The notes: generated by a model not told the origin, from the letters alone. 64,000 nt of DNA from an uncultured Opitutales bacterium (GCA_944389885.1 CALXNZ010000002.1:186001-250000); one strand, 5' to 3'; counted from the stretch's first letter, positions 37,218 through 46,444 are shown. Program-made: numbers and translations.

Positions 37218-37937
37218 ATGTTAATATTTATTTCTGAATTTTTGGGAACGGCCCTACTAATTTTGCTCGGCTGCGGGGTTGTCGCCAATGTGCGGCTTGA
37301 GAAGTCCGGCATGAAGGGAGCGGGAGCGCTGCAAATAGCTGTGGGTTGGGGATTGGCTGTGCTTTTGCCGGTATTTATTTTCGGTTCGTCGTCCGGGGCG
37401 CATTTGAATCCGGCTCTCTCGATAGCGCTCGCGGCTGATGGGAGCATAACTTGGAATGCGCTTCCACTATATGTATGCGGACAGATGCTTGGCGGATTTG
37501 CCGGCGCCGTTTGCGTATGGCTTCTTTTCAGGCGGCATTTTGAAGCCACAAGCGACGCCGACACAAAGCTTGGCGTATTCTGCACAGCCCCTTCAATACC
37601 CGATTTCTCCTCAAATATGTTGAGCGAAATAATAGGAACTTTCGTTCTCGTATTCGCCATAAAGGGACTTGCCAATGTGGATTGCGGGGCGTCCGGCACC
37701 GACAAGATCTTCGTGTTCGCGGCGATAGTATCCATAGGCGTGTCTCTCGGCGGCCTGACGGGGTACGCGATAAATCCGGCAAGAGACATATCTCCGCGCT
37801 TTGCGCACGCCATTCTCCCTATACCCGGCAAGCGCAACTCCAACTGGAGATATGCCATAGTTCCGCTACTTGGTCCAATAATAGGGGCATTGTTGGCGGT
37901 ATTGGTTTACCATATGATTCCGTGGCAAGTGAAATAA
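37218..37937 (+). CDS. glpF: Glycerol uptake facilitator (aquaglyceroporin)
   Basis: 239 residues from the ATG at 37218, five bases after the glpK stop; an earlier in-frame ATG lies inside glpK. Six membrane spans with the two pore motifs AHLNPALS and GYAINPARD; the Asp after the second NPAR is the mark of glycerol-conducting channels as against water-only ones. It allows glycerol diffusion across the inner membrane, with GlpK trapping it as glycerol 3-phosphate. Confidence 0.93.
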   Translation: MLIFISEFLGTALLILLGCGVVANVRLEKSGMKGAGALQIAVGWGLAVLLPVFIFGSSSGAHLNPALSIALAADGSITWNALPLYVCGQMLGGFAGAVCVWLLFRRHFEATSDADTKLGVFCTAPSIPDFSSNMLSEIIGTFVLVFAIKGLANVDCGASGTDKIFVFAAIVSIGVSLGGLTGYAINPARDISPRFAHAILPIPGKRNSNWRYAIVPLLGPIIGALLAVLVYHMIPWQVK

Positions 37938-38121
37938 GGCCTACGGTTTTTCCCTATTTGAAATATTGGACATTACAAAAAGTTGGTGCAGGAAAAATTT
38001 TCCCGACAGCTATATTTTTTCACACCCAACTGGTGGAAAAATAAATGTAAAAATTGTCCTTGATAAAAACAAGTTCCGCCGCGTTGCCGCATAAGGCAAA
38101 CAAAGCGACGGATATTTAATT

Positions 38122-40344
38122 TTATTTCTTATTAGAATTCCCAACGGTATCTATGTTTGAATAGAATCCCGGGCCGCCTCCGCCCACATAACCGTCGCTT
38201 CTGCCGTTTTCGGACACGCTGACCCAGAAAGAGTAGAATTTTCCATTATCCATTTTAAATCTAAGTCTCACCGGGCGATTTGCAAAGCGGGCCAGATCGT
38301 CGGGGGCGCCTTTCCATGTAATGCGGGCGGCGGTTGAATCTCCCGTTGCCGGTATGCAATTCTTAAATGAGAAAGGCTCTATGACTTTCCCGTCCATGTC
38401 CAAGACTTCCGCATAAAGAGCGCCTTTTGGGGCGTCGATATTTGCGAATAGATAAGAGCCCGAGAATAATACAGGTTCTGTAAGCACCAGAGCGGATTTG
38501 TCTTTAGATTTTGAATTCAGCGACGCAAATCCGTCGCGGCGCATAACCGCCACTCCCATTGCGCTGTTGTCGTACATGCCCGACAACATTGAGCTTTTAC
38601 CTGTAGTTTGGGGATTAAAAACGTTATCCTTATTGCCGCCAAAGGCAATGTAGTAAATGTAAAGCTTATCGTCGAGCACAGTGCAGACGCCGCCGACGCT
38701 TTGCACATATCCGTTGTCCCATTTGGAGAAAGTTCTCGAAGAATCTATAGCCGGTCTTCTATCAGGCCTGGACCAATGAAATCCGTCTCTTGAATAGGCG
38801 AACGACAGCGAAGTAAATTTGGGGTGTCCGCGTTCCGCGCAAGTATCGTTTTCGGGGCCCCAAAGTATTTCAAACATTCCGAGCATAAGGCTTTCATAGG
38901 CTACTGCGTTGAAATTGTAGAGTTGCGGTTTGATGGAATCCTTTATCTCGTCGCGTTTTATATCCAGCATATCGGTTCCCAACCAATAGACCGGTTCTTC
39001 AGGCTGCCACTTGGCTCCTTCGATAAAATCATTTGCCTCAAAATACGCGCGCGCCCTTCCGGCAGTGCTATGTGGGATTCCCCATCTAAGGCTGAATACC
39101 CATTTTTTGCGGAACGGATTGTAAAACATAGTTGAGCGATCCCCCATAGCGCCGCTGCGGACAGGTTCACCCCAATGTTTTCCGTCGGGGCTCACCCAGA
39201 CTTTTCCCCTGCACCAAAAATCTCCGCCGCCTCTGTTGAACATCTTGTATCTTTGGGCGGGATTGGGACATTGATAATCCAAGACGACACCGCCCGAATC
39301 TGGGTGCATGCTGTCCGGCATTACTTGGTTAGGTTCATCAAAAATCCCCAGATTTGGGCGCTCCCAATTCAATCCGTCCCGGCTCGTAGCGTAGGCGTAT
39401 GTTCCGCACCAACCGCATTCATACCAAACTTCAAACATCTGGGAATCCGGATTCCACCAAACCCCGCCGTCCTTTGGGGCCGCCCCCGACATCTTGTTTA
39501 TTCCGAATTTGCCTTTTTCGAGCGGAGTTTCAGCTTTGAGCACGGGATTGCCTTCGTATTTTTTCGGCAGATGAAATTCCCTAACAAAATCGCTGCCGTC
39601 TGCGATTAGGAAGTCGTCAACAAACAGCTGCCGCCCGACGCTGATATTTATTACCGGGGGTTTCTTTTCAAGATACGGCACAGGCATTGGAGTTTTGCCG
39701 TCGGGCCACCATTTGCCACTTTTATTTGGGGCGTACTTTGGGGGCCATTCGCGCGGAATTACAATGCCGTTGTACAATACCTCTCCGTTTTCCGCCGGGC
39801 TATCTTCTATTATGCCGGCGATAAAGCACCAGGGGCGCGGTATTTTAAATTTATCTCCCTTCTTAACTGCGCGTTTGAAAAGGGCAGATATATTTTCCTC
39901 TTTAGTGTCAAAAAAGCGGAAAGTCTCCACGTTGGGAACCCTCTCGAATCCGATTTTTTTAAGATTCGAGGTTCTATCGCATTTTGAATTGCACGGCGCA
40001 ACCGCATACAGCTCGCCGTCCGACAAAACCTCGTATGTCAATTCTTCTTGAACGGGGAGCAGATAATATTTACAGCCGAACAATTCCTCGGGAATCCCCA
40101 ATTTATCTTTCTTGGACAAACGCCCATTCTTGTAATACCACCCCCTATTTGTGCAAAGTATGCTGCTATCCAGAGTGGTAAAATCTTTGTATGTGAATAT
40201 GCCGGTTAGAGGGTTAGGATAATTTTCAACCCTCACCCTCGCTCCTTTTATCCGAGGAGTTTCAAGAGGCATACCGAAAGACGAACAAAATGCAAAAAGA
40301 GCTGTCGCAATGATGGATAATTTACTTATGCTTCTCATATTCAT
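38122..40344 (-). CDS. Secreted five-bladed beta-propeller glycosidase-like protein
   Basis: 740 residues with a signal peptide ending near SSFG. A short N-terminal beta domain (to about 240) is followed by GRQLFVDDFLIADGSDFVREFH, then repeated propeller-type segments such as DGGVWWNPDSQMFEVWYECG, YATSRDGLNWERPNLG, WVSPDGKHWGEPV, FSLRWGIPHS and AYSRDGFHWSRPDRRP, each pairing Asp-Gly with Trp as in GH32/GH43-like folds. Such proteins are common in Verrucomicrobia and Planctomycetes and are generally called family 32-like hydrolases; the activity is not established. Divergent to the GH110 gene with a 141-base shared control region that holds an operator-like site. Confidence 0.65.
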   Translation of the reverse strand: MNMRSISKLSIIATALFAFCSSFGMPLETPRIKGARVRVENYPNPLTGIFTYKDFTTLDSSILCTNRGWYYKNGRLSKKDKLGIPEELFGCKYYLLPVQEELTYEVLSDGELYAVAPCNSKCDRTSNLKKIGFERVPNVETFRFFDTKEENISALFKRAVKKGDKFKIPRPWCFIAGIIEDSPAENGEVLYNGIVIPREWPPKYAPNKSGKWWPDGKTPMPVPYLEKKPPVINISVGRQLFVDDFLIADGSDFVREFHLPKKYEGNPVLKAETPLEKGKFGINKMSGAAPKDGGVWWNPDSQMFEVWYECGWCGTYAYATSRDGLNWERPNLGIFDEPNQVMPDSMHPDSGGVVLDYQCPNPAQRYKMFNRGGGDFWCRGKVWVSPDGKHWGEPVRSGAMGDRSTMFYNPFRKKWVFSLRWGIPHSTAGRARAYFEANDFIEGAKWQPEEPVYWLGTDMLDIKRDEIKDSIKPQLYNFNAVAYESLMLGMFEILWGPENDTCAERGHPKFTSLSFAYSRDGFHWSRPDRRPAIDSSRTFSKWDNGYVQSVGGVCTVLDDKLYIYYIAFGGNKDNVFNPQTTGKSSMLSGMYDNSAMGVAVMRRDGFASLNSKSKDKSALVLTEPVLFSGSYLFANIDAPKGALYAEVLDMDGKVIEPFSFKNCIPATGDSTAARITWKGAPDDLARFANRPVRLRFKMDNGKFYSFWVSVSENGRSDGYVGGGGPGFYSNIDTVGNSNKK

Positions 40345-40370
40345 GATAGTTAAGGGTGTTTGTTTAGTTG

Positions 40371-40389
40371 TGCTATAACGTTTTAAGCA
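40371..40389. promoter_or_regulatory. Operator-like near-palindrome between divergent glycosidase genes
   Basis: TGCTATAACGTTTTAAGCA is an imperfect palindrome around AACGTT, with outer TGCT and AGCA arms. Its left half, TGCTATAACGT, recurs upstream of the PEP-CTERM gene at 45046 (44995-45005). The central CG resembles LacI-family operators. It lies 26 bases before the leftward start and about 97 before the GH110 start, so it could control both. Confidence 0.4.
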
Positions 40390-40485
40390 AAGTGTATCAT
40401 ATGTTATCTAACATTGTAAAGCATAAAATTTTCAGAATTGAAAAAACGCTTGTAAGCGCAAATGCGTAAATATAAGAGAACATCT

Positions 40486-42210
40486 ATGAAAAAGCTTTTA
40501 GTAATATTATTAGTTGCATTTGCGAATTTCTCCTTTGGCAAGACGGAGATAAATGTGGCGGATTACGGTGTAAAAGGCGACGGATCCGACTCTACCGCGG
40601 CAGTGCAAAAGGTTCTTGCCGCAGCCAAAAGCGCAGGAGGAGACGTCGTTATAAAATTTCCCAAGGGCAGGTACGATTTTGCGCCTAACTACGCTCCCGA
40701 AGAGTATCTTTTTATAAGCAACAACGACGAGGGCTTGAAGCGCATAGTATTCAATTTGAACGGCTACGAGAACATAACCATAGATGGGCAAGGTTCGGAT
40801 TTCATTTTCCACGGATTCGTAAATCCCTTTAGCGTCAAGAACTCAAAGAACATAAATTTTAAGAATTTCAGCGTCGATGTATTTCGTCCGTTTCACAATG
40901 AGGGCATAGTTTTGGAGAGTTCCCCTGGTAGCATAGTCGTGGAAATACCCGAAGAATACCCGTTTGAGGTGCAAGAGGGAATACTCAAATTCATAGGCAA
41001 GCCAGATCCCTTGCTCTGGGACGATCCTAAAAAAGTGGACATACCTTATCGTTCGCTATTGGAATTCGACACCAAGAGGCGCGAGACCGCCTATCTTGCG
41101 CGGGACTATTGGCTGAACAAGGGCTGCCCCGCGGAAAAGCTCGACGGCCGCAAAGTTCGCATAAGGCACAGTTTGGCAAAATTCACTCCGGGCAATACGG
41201 TTGTATTCCAGTACCAATACCGCAACCACCCTACATTTGCCGTATCGAAATCTGAAAACGTAAACTTTGACAATGTAACGATATACGGGGCCGGCGGCAT
41301 GGGGATACTCGGGCAAAACTCCAGGGACATACGCGTGCGCAACTGCAAGGTGACGCCTTCGGGGAATCGAATGATAAGCTGCACTGCCGATGCCACCCAT
41401 TTTGTCAACTGCGAGGGAGAAATCGTATTGGATTCCAATCTCTTTGAGAATCAAATGGACGACGCCACAAACATACACGGCATTTACGAGCAGATAGTAT
41501 CCATAGACGGCGACACCGCCGTGACGCGTTTGGTACACCCGCAACAACATGGATTTGAAACTTTTGAGGCGGGACAGAAAGTTGAATTTGTCGGGGGGAG
41601 GAGCATGAAAACCCTTGCCGAAGGTAAAATAACCTCTGTTGAGAGGATTAACAACGAGCTTAAGAGACTGAAATTCGCCGAGCCCGTCTCGGATTCCGTA
41701 AAGCCAAACGACGCCATCGCAGTGATACGCGACTATCCTGAAATAAAGATAACCAACAATACGATACGCCGCAATAGGGCCCGCGGCATGCTGTTAAATT
41801 GCCGCGGCAAGACATTAGTTGAAAACAACTTATTTCAGGCGCCGGGGGCGGCTCTGCTATTTGAGGGCGACTCCTGCTACTGGTTTGAGCAGGGAGGCGT
41901 TCGCGACTGCACTATACGCGGAAACACATTTGACAACTGCCGTTTCGGGGTTTGGGGCAAGGCTATAATAGATGTTGCCGCCGGAATAAAGGAGGATTTT
42001 GAGACCAGTCGCTACAATCGCAATATTTTGATAGAGAACAACACTTTCAACGTATTCGACGACACTCCGCTTTTGAATATATACTGCGTTGACGGCCTCG
42101 TATGGCGGAACAACAAGGTCAACAAGACTTCAGAATACCCGGCGCGAGACATAAAAAAGCCGGAGCCTTTTATAATAAAACACAGCGACAACATAAAGAT
42201 AGACAATTAA
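40486..42210 (+). CDS. Secreted GH110 alpha-1,3-galactosidase
   Basis: 574 residues from the ATG at 40486, which opens the signal peptide MKKLLVILLVAFANFSFG. Right-handed beta-helix of the GH110 family: an early NVADYGVKGDGSDST, IKFPKGRYDFAP, YLFISNNDEGLKRIVFNL, NITIDGQGSDFIFHG, and the hallmark NQMDDATNIHGIY (Asp325-Asp326), the acidic pair implicated in catalysis in characterised members. GH110 enzymes remove terminal alpha-1,3-galactose from blood group B or linear alpha-gal glycans by inversion. The released galactose could feed the GalK/UDPGP/GalE operon, though the two loci are 32 kb apart. It is divergent from the propeller protein, with a possible shared operator. Confidence 0.87.
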   Translation: MKKLLVILLVAFANFSFGKTEINVADYGVKGDGSDSTAAVQKVLAAAKSAGGDVVIKFPKGRYDFAPNYAPEEYLFISNNDEGLKRIVFNLNGYENITIDGQGSDFIFHGFVNPFSVKNSKNINFKNFSVDVFRPFHNEGIVLESSPGSIVVEIPEEYPFEVQEGILKFIGKPDPLLWDDPKKVDIPYRSLLEFDTKRRETAYLARDYWLNKGCPAEKLDGRKVRIRHSLAKFTPGNTVVFQYQYRNHPTFAVSKSENVNFDNVTIYGAGGMGILGQNSRDIRVRNCKVTPSGNRMISCTADATHFVNCEGEIVLDSNLFENQMDDATNIHGIYEQIVSIDGDTAVTRLVHPQQHGFETFEAGQKVEFVGGRSMKTLAEGKITSVERINNELKRLKFAEPVSDSVKPNDAIAVIRDYPEIKITNNTIRRNRARGMLLNCRGKTLVENNLFQAPGAALLFEGDSCYWFEQGGVRDCTIRGNTFDNCRFGVWGKAIIDVAAGIKEDFETSRYNRNILIENNTFNVFDDTPLLNIYCVDGLVWRNNKVNKTSEYPARDIKKPEPFIIKHSDNIKIDN

Positions 42211-42231
42211 TAACCGACAGCTAAGACAATT

Positions 42232-42268
42232 TCCCGCAGCCTCAAACGCAATAGAGAATCCTGCGGGA
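42232..42268. terminator. Bidirectional hairpin between convergent genes
   Basis: TCCCGCAG (42232-42239) pairs with CTGCGGGA (42261-42268) around a 21-base loop. The flanking CAAT and GTTG extend the stem with a bulge. T-rich tracts after it are weak on both strands, so termination efficiency is uncertain. Confidence 0.45.
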
Positions 42269-42286
42269 GTTGTTCTTATATTCGAT

Positions 42287-42823
42287 TTATTCCATAACTT
42301 TCTGAAGCCTGAGGAATTCTTCGCAGCCGGGAATCGGTTTGCCATACTGGCTTTTGGGAATACGAACATCTGGATGATGTTTGTTAAAGAACTCCACGAC
42401 GCGAAATCCGCATTTGTTGACGTAAAAGTGAATATTTCTTTTATCGGAATACGGCGTGAAGGTTTCCCATACAGCGGTATTTGGATATTTCTTTTCAATG
42501 GCCTTCCATGCGGCCAGCCCAATTCCGCAATCGTGGCGCGAGGAGGATACGAAAAATAAATCCAAGAAATTGTATCTGGACTTTTCATCGATTTTAAGAA
42601 CAGCTCCTCCAACTTTGATATCGTCTAAAAGTATGTGATATACTACGGAGTTTGGAGAGTCAAAAGATTCCCATAAATCGACGTCGGAAGGGATTGGACC
42701 GCCGTTCCACGGCCCGAAATTTTTCACCAGAGCAGCCACAAAAGCAGATTGCAGATCTCTTGCAAAATCTGGTAAATCCTCTTTCTTCGCCTCTTGTAAA
42801 TTTATATAGGGCTCTTTTCTCAT
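42287..42823 (-). CDS. GNAT family N-acetyltransferase
   Basis: 178 residues from the ATG at 42823; the open frame runs upstream to 42973 but that part is AT-rich and unlike the family. The fold is recognisable from the N-terminal NLQEAKKEDLPDFARDLQSAF, a central strand DIKVGGAVLKIDEKSRYNFLDLFFV, the acetyl-CoA loop region SSSRHDCGIGLAAWKAIEKKYP (a degenerate Q/R-x-x-G-x-G/A), and the NIHFYVNKCGFRVVEFFNKH ending. It would acetylate an amine using acetyl-CoA; the substrate is unknown. It is a lone gene, convergent with the GH110 gene. Confidence 0.78.
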   Translation of the reverse strand: MRKEPYINLQEAKKEDLPDFARDLQSAFVAALVKNFGPWNGGPIPSDVDLWESFDSPNSVVYHILLDDIKVGGAVLKIDEKSRYNFLDLFFVSSSRHDCGIGLAAWKAIEKKYPNTAVWETFTPYSDKRNIHFYVNKCGFRVVEFFNKHHPDVRIPKSQYGKPIPGCEEFLRLQKVME

Positions 42824-43183
42824 AATAATATATGCTTTATTTGCATAACGTACAAAAGCATATTTTAAAGTCAAACTGTGAATATTATGGAAATAACTAT
42901 TTTGAGAGAAAGTAATAGTAAAAACTCTATTTAGAATATATCCATGCCATATTGGAACAAATGGCTGATACAATCTGCACAGATAAGACTTTAGGAAAAA
43001 CGCTTTTAATTTATATAAATAATTCTGAGAATGGAAGTAAGGCAGTTTATATAATCATTATAAATTTTAAGCACAATTGGGTTTATTACGAGAAATTTGC
43101 ATTTTTGCTCAATAAACCTATAAAATAATGTTGAAAACAACAAAAAAGCGATATAAATATAAACTAAATTTAGAAGGGCGTAT
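42824..43183. other. AT-rich divergent intergenic region
   Basis: 360 bases without a convincing gene between the acetyltransferase and the first PEP-CTERM gene. TATAAA-like stretches at about 43151-43165 and AGAAGGG seven bases before the ATG at 43184 mark the PEP-CTERM promoter end. No palindrome of note was seen. Confidence 0.4.
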
Positions 43184-44614
43184 ATGAAACCAGAAAAAAT
43201 TGCAGGAGTGATTTTTTTATTAAGCGTTGGAGTTGCAAGCGCGGCAGACTTTTATTTTACTCGCGGGCCAAAGACACTTGAAGAAGGCCAGAGTTATAGC
43301 CGCGATTGGGAAAACATAATAAATTGGAGCATGACAAGCCCTACTACGGCCAACGAGTTGTACAATGTTTCTCCATGGGATAGGCTGCCCACTTCATCGG
43401 ATAGAGTTTATTTTAAGGATAACGCGCGTTTTAACGGGCCAACTGACCTTGCATCAAGCGGCATAGTCAAAATATCTACTCCGGTGTACGCTTCATATAT
43501 ATTTCACGGCGGCGGGTTCTCTACACCCGGCATAACGGCTCTTACAGAAGACGCGTCAATCAACCTTACTGTGGACGCATCAAACAAGAGCTCCTATAAT
43601 TCCGGGATAGGCAATGTTGTTATAGACAACAACCAGTGGGACGAGAACTTTGTCATAAGCGCCAATATTAACATATCCGGAGGCACAAGCGGCATAGCTA
43701 CCATATACAATTCGTCTGCAAGATCAAATGGATCCACCGACGAAAAAGACAAGAAAAACATGGTTTTCAGCGAAGGCTACACAATCACCATGCTTCCAAA
43801 TGAGGAGGGCAAATCCAATCTCCTTTATATATATAATGCGAATGCACGCTCTTTAAACGGGCAGGCATGCAGAACCGGAGACATAATAATAAACTCAAAA
43901 ATTGTGACGTCCAATTATGTGCGCCTGATGGGCGATGGAACCGCAGTAGATGGATATACGCCCGGTGTAATACGTTTCTCCGGATCGCAGAGCCATGAGA
44001 TAGGGAATGTTAACGGATTTATTCTTGCAAGCGGCATCGTAGTGGAAACCGGCATGACAAACGGCGCCCAGCTTTGCGATAAAAATGTTCAAATTACGAA
44101 CGGCTCCACATTACGGCTCCTCGCCTCCGACCAGCTCACGGATAAGTGCGGGCTTCAATTTAAAACTCCGCGAACCTCAGATCCCACTCTTATGGGCGGA
44201 ACTTTTGAGATGAACGGATTCAGCGAGCGCATAGGCACCCTCACCTTCTATGGCGACCAAGCAACTCAAGTAAACGGAACAATAGACTTTGGTGAAAATT
44301 CCATAGAGCAAGTTTTCCGCGCAGAGGGAATGTCTGTCGGCGGCGGACAGATGATAAAAGAAGGCTCCTATCTTTACATCTTGAACTATGTTCTCGGCGA
44401 GGATCACATTTACTTCGACATAAAATTGTCAGACTCGAACAAAGACATGTTCGTTTTTGAAGGATACGAAGACGGCTATGAACTGAGCGAAACCTTTATA
44501 GATTCGCTCAATACTTGGGAATACTCATTGGTTGCGATTCCCGAACCGTCCATATTTGCGTCGGTGTTAGGAATAATAGCCATTTCCGCAGTATGCCTAA
44601 GACGTCGGCGCTAA
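43184..44614 (+). CDS. PEP-CTERM anchored surface protein (paralogue A)
   Basis: 476 residues. Signal peptide MKPEKIAGVIFLLSVGVASA, a long beta-strand-rich body with many Asn, Gly, Ser and Thr, and a C-terminal sorting tail: IPEPSIFASVLG, a hydrophobic stretch, then RRRR at the very end. PEP-CTERM tails are recognised and cut by exosortase, which anchors or releases the protein at the surface. The body (DFYFTRGPK, DWENIINWS, GTIDFGENS, YILNYVLGEDHIYF) is shared with the gene at 45046, so they are tandem paralogues. An AGAAGGG site precedes the start and a terminator follows. The function of the body is unknown. Confidence 0.83.
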   Translation: MKPEKIAGVIFLLSVGVASAADFYFTRGPKTLEEGQSYSRDWENIINWSMTSPTTANELYNVSPWDRLPTSSDRVYFKDNARFNGPTDLASSGIVKISTPVYASYIFHGGGFSTPGITALTEDASINLTVDASNKSSYNSGIGNVVIDNNQWDENFVISANINISGGTSGIATIYNSSARSNGSTDEKDKKNMVFSEGYTITMLPNEEGKSNLLYIYNANARSLNGQACRTGDIIINSKIVTSNYVRLMGDGTAVDGYTPGVIRFSGSQSHEIGNVNGFILASGIVVETGMTNGAQLCDKNVQITNGSTLRLLASDQLTDKCGLQFKTPRTSDPTLMGGTFEMNGFSERIGTLTFYGDQATQVNGTIDFGENSIEQVFRAEGMSVGGGQMIKEGSYLYILNYVLGEDHIYFDIKLSDSNKDMFVFEGYEDGYELSETFIDSLNTWEYSLVAIPEPSIFASVLGIIAISAVCLRRRR

Positions 44615-44637
44615 TAAATATACAACATCTTATAAAA

Positions 44638-44671
44638 AACGCGAGTTGCCAAATAGGCGCTCGCGTTTTTT
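44638..44671 (+). terminator. Rho-independent terminator after PEP-CTERM paralogue A
   Basis: AACGCGAG (44638-44645) pairs with CTCGCGTT (44660-44667), followed by a run of T residues, 23 bases after the stop codon. Confidence 0.8.
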
Positions 44672-44975
44672 ATTTACAAAGTTCCCTTAACAAAACCTAT
44701 AAGCAATCTATTTGCCGCATGATTGGCAAATCCCGATTTGTTGGCACATGCCATTTGGGGTAATGATAGATAATATTTTCGTTTTTACACTGAATATCAA
44801 ATTAAAGCCATCATATTTATCCAAGAGGCGGCTGCCGTTCAAAATAGAATAATCAAGGTTTATTGGAAATCTTAAACATTTTTACAAAAAAGCTCCGACA
44901 TTGCGCGGATTTACAGCTTCCGGATTTCGATAGAGTGTTATGGCAAACAAATTTTTAAAATATTGTTAAAAAAAC
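44672..44975. other. AT-rich intergenic stretch
   Basis: About 300 bases with no gene, repeat or stable hairpin that I can support, between the terminator of paralogue A and the promoter of paralogue B. Confidence 0.4.
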
Positions 44976-45011
44976 TTGACTAAAACAGAGACGTTGCTAT
45001 AACGTATTAGC
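44976..45011 (+). promoter_or_regulatory. Promoter with overlapping operator-like palindrome
   Basis: TTGACT (44976-44981) and TATAAC (44998-45003), 16 bases apart, form a plausible promoter. The palindrome GCTATAACGTATTAGC (44996-45011) overlaps the -10 box, the position expected of a repressor site. It shares TGCTATAACGT with the site at 40371. Confidence 0.5.
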
Positions 45012-45045
45012 TATAAGGTGCGTTGTAATGAAAAAAGGAAAAGAT

Positions 45046-46395
45046 ATGAAGACAAAAATTATTTGCATGATTTCATTCATATTTGCCGCCGCAAGCTACG
45101 GCGGAAATTATTATTTCACGAAAGGTTTTGAGGATCAGGCAACTTATACTCGAAATTTTTCGGATTTGAATAATTGGGCGGTTTCGGAAGTACAGTATGA
45201 CAATGATTATTATAACTCCGATGCCATAAAATCCTCCACATTGCCTGGCGTGGGAGATGTCATAGTGCTTGGAAGAGATTCCAATTATAACGGGCCGACA
45301 TACGAAGCCGGTGTGACAGACATTTTATACATAGATACTGACGTTTTAGTGGGAGGCATAAACCAGAATACTGGATCCCCCTATACCAAGACTACTGTTG
45401 TAATGGCAAAAGACGGCGGGACTCTGACATTTGATTCAACAAAGAATACCCAGATATTAAACAAGAGTTTCGATAGCGAGGATTTTAGGCTGGCTATGGA
45501 TTTCAGCGTCAATTATGGGAACAACGCCGGTTTTACAAACAGCTCGAAGAACGATTTGTACATAGGCGCCGCGAACGGTTCAAGCGTTGCGGAACTTAAG
45601 ACTTCCGACGGCACTGCAAACGGCAGCATAAAGGAATGGCAATTCAATGTCACCGGCAGCGGAAATATTATAGTGAATGCCAAGCTTGCGTCTATAAAAA
45701 GCACAACAGTATTTATAAACGGAGGAGGAACCGGCAAAACAATCTTTCAAGGCAATGCAGCCTCAGACATAAATACGATAACACTTGCCACCGAAGCGAT
45801 TGTAGCGTTTGACATGAGAGATGCCATGGTGACATCAATGGGTACATTCACATTCGAAATTACATTGCGCCAAAATTCGCGGCTTGAATTTTGCGGGAAT
45901 AACCAAGTTCCATTGCTAACCGAAATTAGGCTAAAAAACCACCCTTCATCTTCCAATGCTGGAGTAATAGCCTTACAGGGTTTTGATTTAGAAGTATCTA
46001 AGATAAATTACTGGCTCGACCAATATGGATACGTCACTGGGACTCTGGACTTCGGTGAAAATTCCAACGCCCAGAACCTAATAATTGGGAACGGGATAGT
46101 CTTATCGGGAACAAAAATGGGAGAATTCGACAGTTCAAAGACGGAGCTTCACATAGCAAATTATGTAAAGGGCGAAGATAAGATTATGATGGGCACGAAA
46201 CTTGACTCGGAACTGGAAAGCACTCTTATATTCGACGGAATAGGAGACAAGGGCATAGACTGGGAATTGGTGTCCTTCATGAACGATTACGGAATGTGGG
46301 AATACTCTTACAATATCATACCGGAATCTTCGTATTTTGCGGCGATATTTGGGGTTGGCGCGCTGCTCTATGGATTGCGGCGCCGCAGAAAATAA
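45046..46395 (+). CDS. PEP-CTERM-type surface protein (paralogue B)
   Basis: 449 residues from the ATG at 45046, preferred over the ATG at 45028 because an AAAGGA ribosome site precedes it and the signal peptide then begins MKTKIICMISFIFAAASYG. The body is beta-rich and similar to the gene at 43184 (YYFTKGFED, DLNNWA, GTLDFGENS, LHIANYVKGEDKIMM). The C-terminus reads IPESSYFAAIFGVGALLYGLRRRRK: a PEP-CTERM tail in which Pro-Glu-Pro has become Pro-Glu-Ser. Either the exosortase tolerates this or sorting is impaired. A strong terminator follows. Confidence 0.82.
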   Translation: MKTKIICMISFIFAAASYGGNYYFTKGFEDQATYTRNFSDLNNWAVSEVQYDNDYYNSDAIKSSTLPGVGDVIVLGRDSNYNGPTYEAGVTDILYIDTDVLVGGINQNTGSPYTKTTVVMAKDGGTLTFDSTKNTQILNKSFDSEDFRLAMDFSVNYGNNAGFTNSSKNDLYIGAANGSSVAELKTSDGTANGSIKEWQFNVTGSGNIIVNAKLASIKSTTVFINGGGTGKTIFQGNAASDINTITLATEAIVAFDMRDAMVTSMGTFTFEITLRQNSRLEFCGNNQVPLLTEIRLKNHPSSSNAGVIALQGFDLEVSKINYWLDQYGYVTGTLDFGENSNAQNLIIGNGIVLSGTKMGEFDSSKTELHIANYVKGEDKIMMGTKLDSELESTLIFDGIGDKGIDWELVSFMNDYGMWEYSYNIIPESSYFAAIFGVGALLYGLRRRRK

Positions 46396-46412
46396 GGAAT
46401 TAAAATTCTTTT

Positions 46413-46444
46413 AACCCGAAGCAAAAACTTCGGGTTTTTTATTT
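46413..46444 (+). terminator. Rho-independent terminator after PEP-CTERM paralogue B
   Basis: AACCCGAAG (46413-46421) pairs with CTTCGGGTT (46428-46436) around CAAAAA, followed by a T run. Confidence 0.88.
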
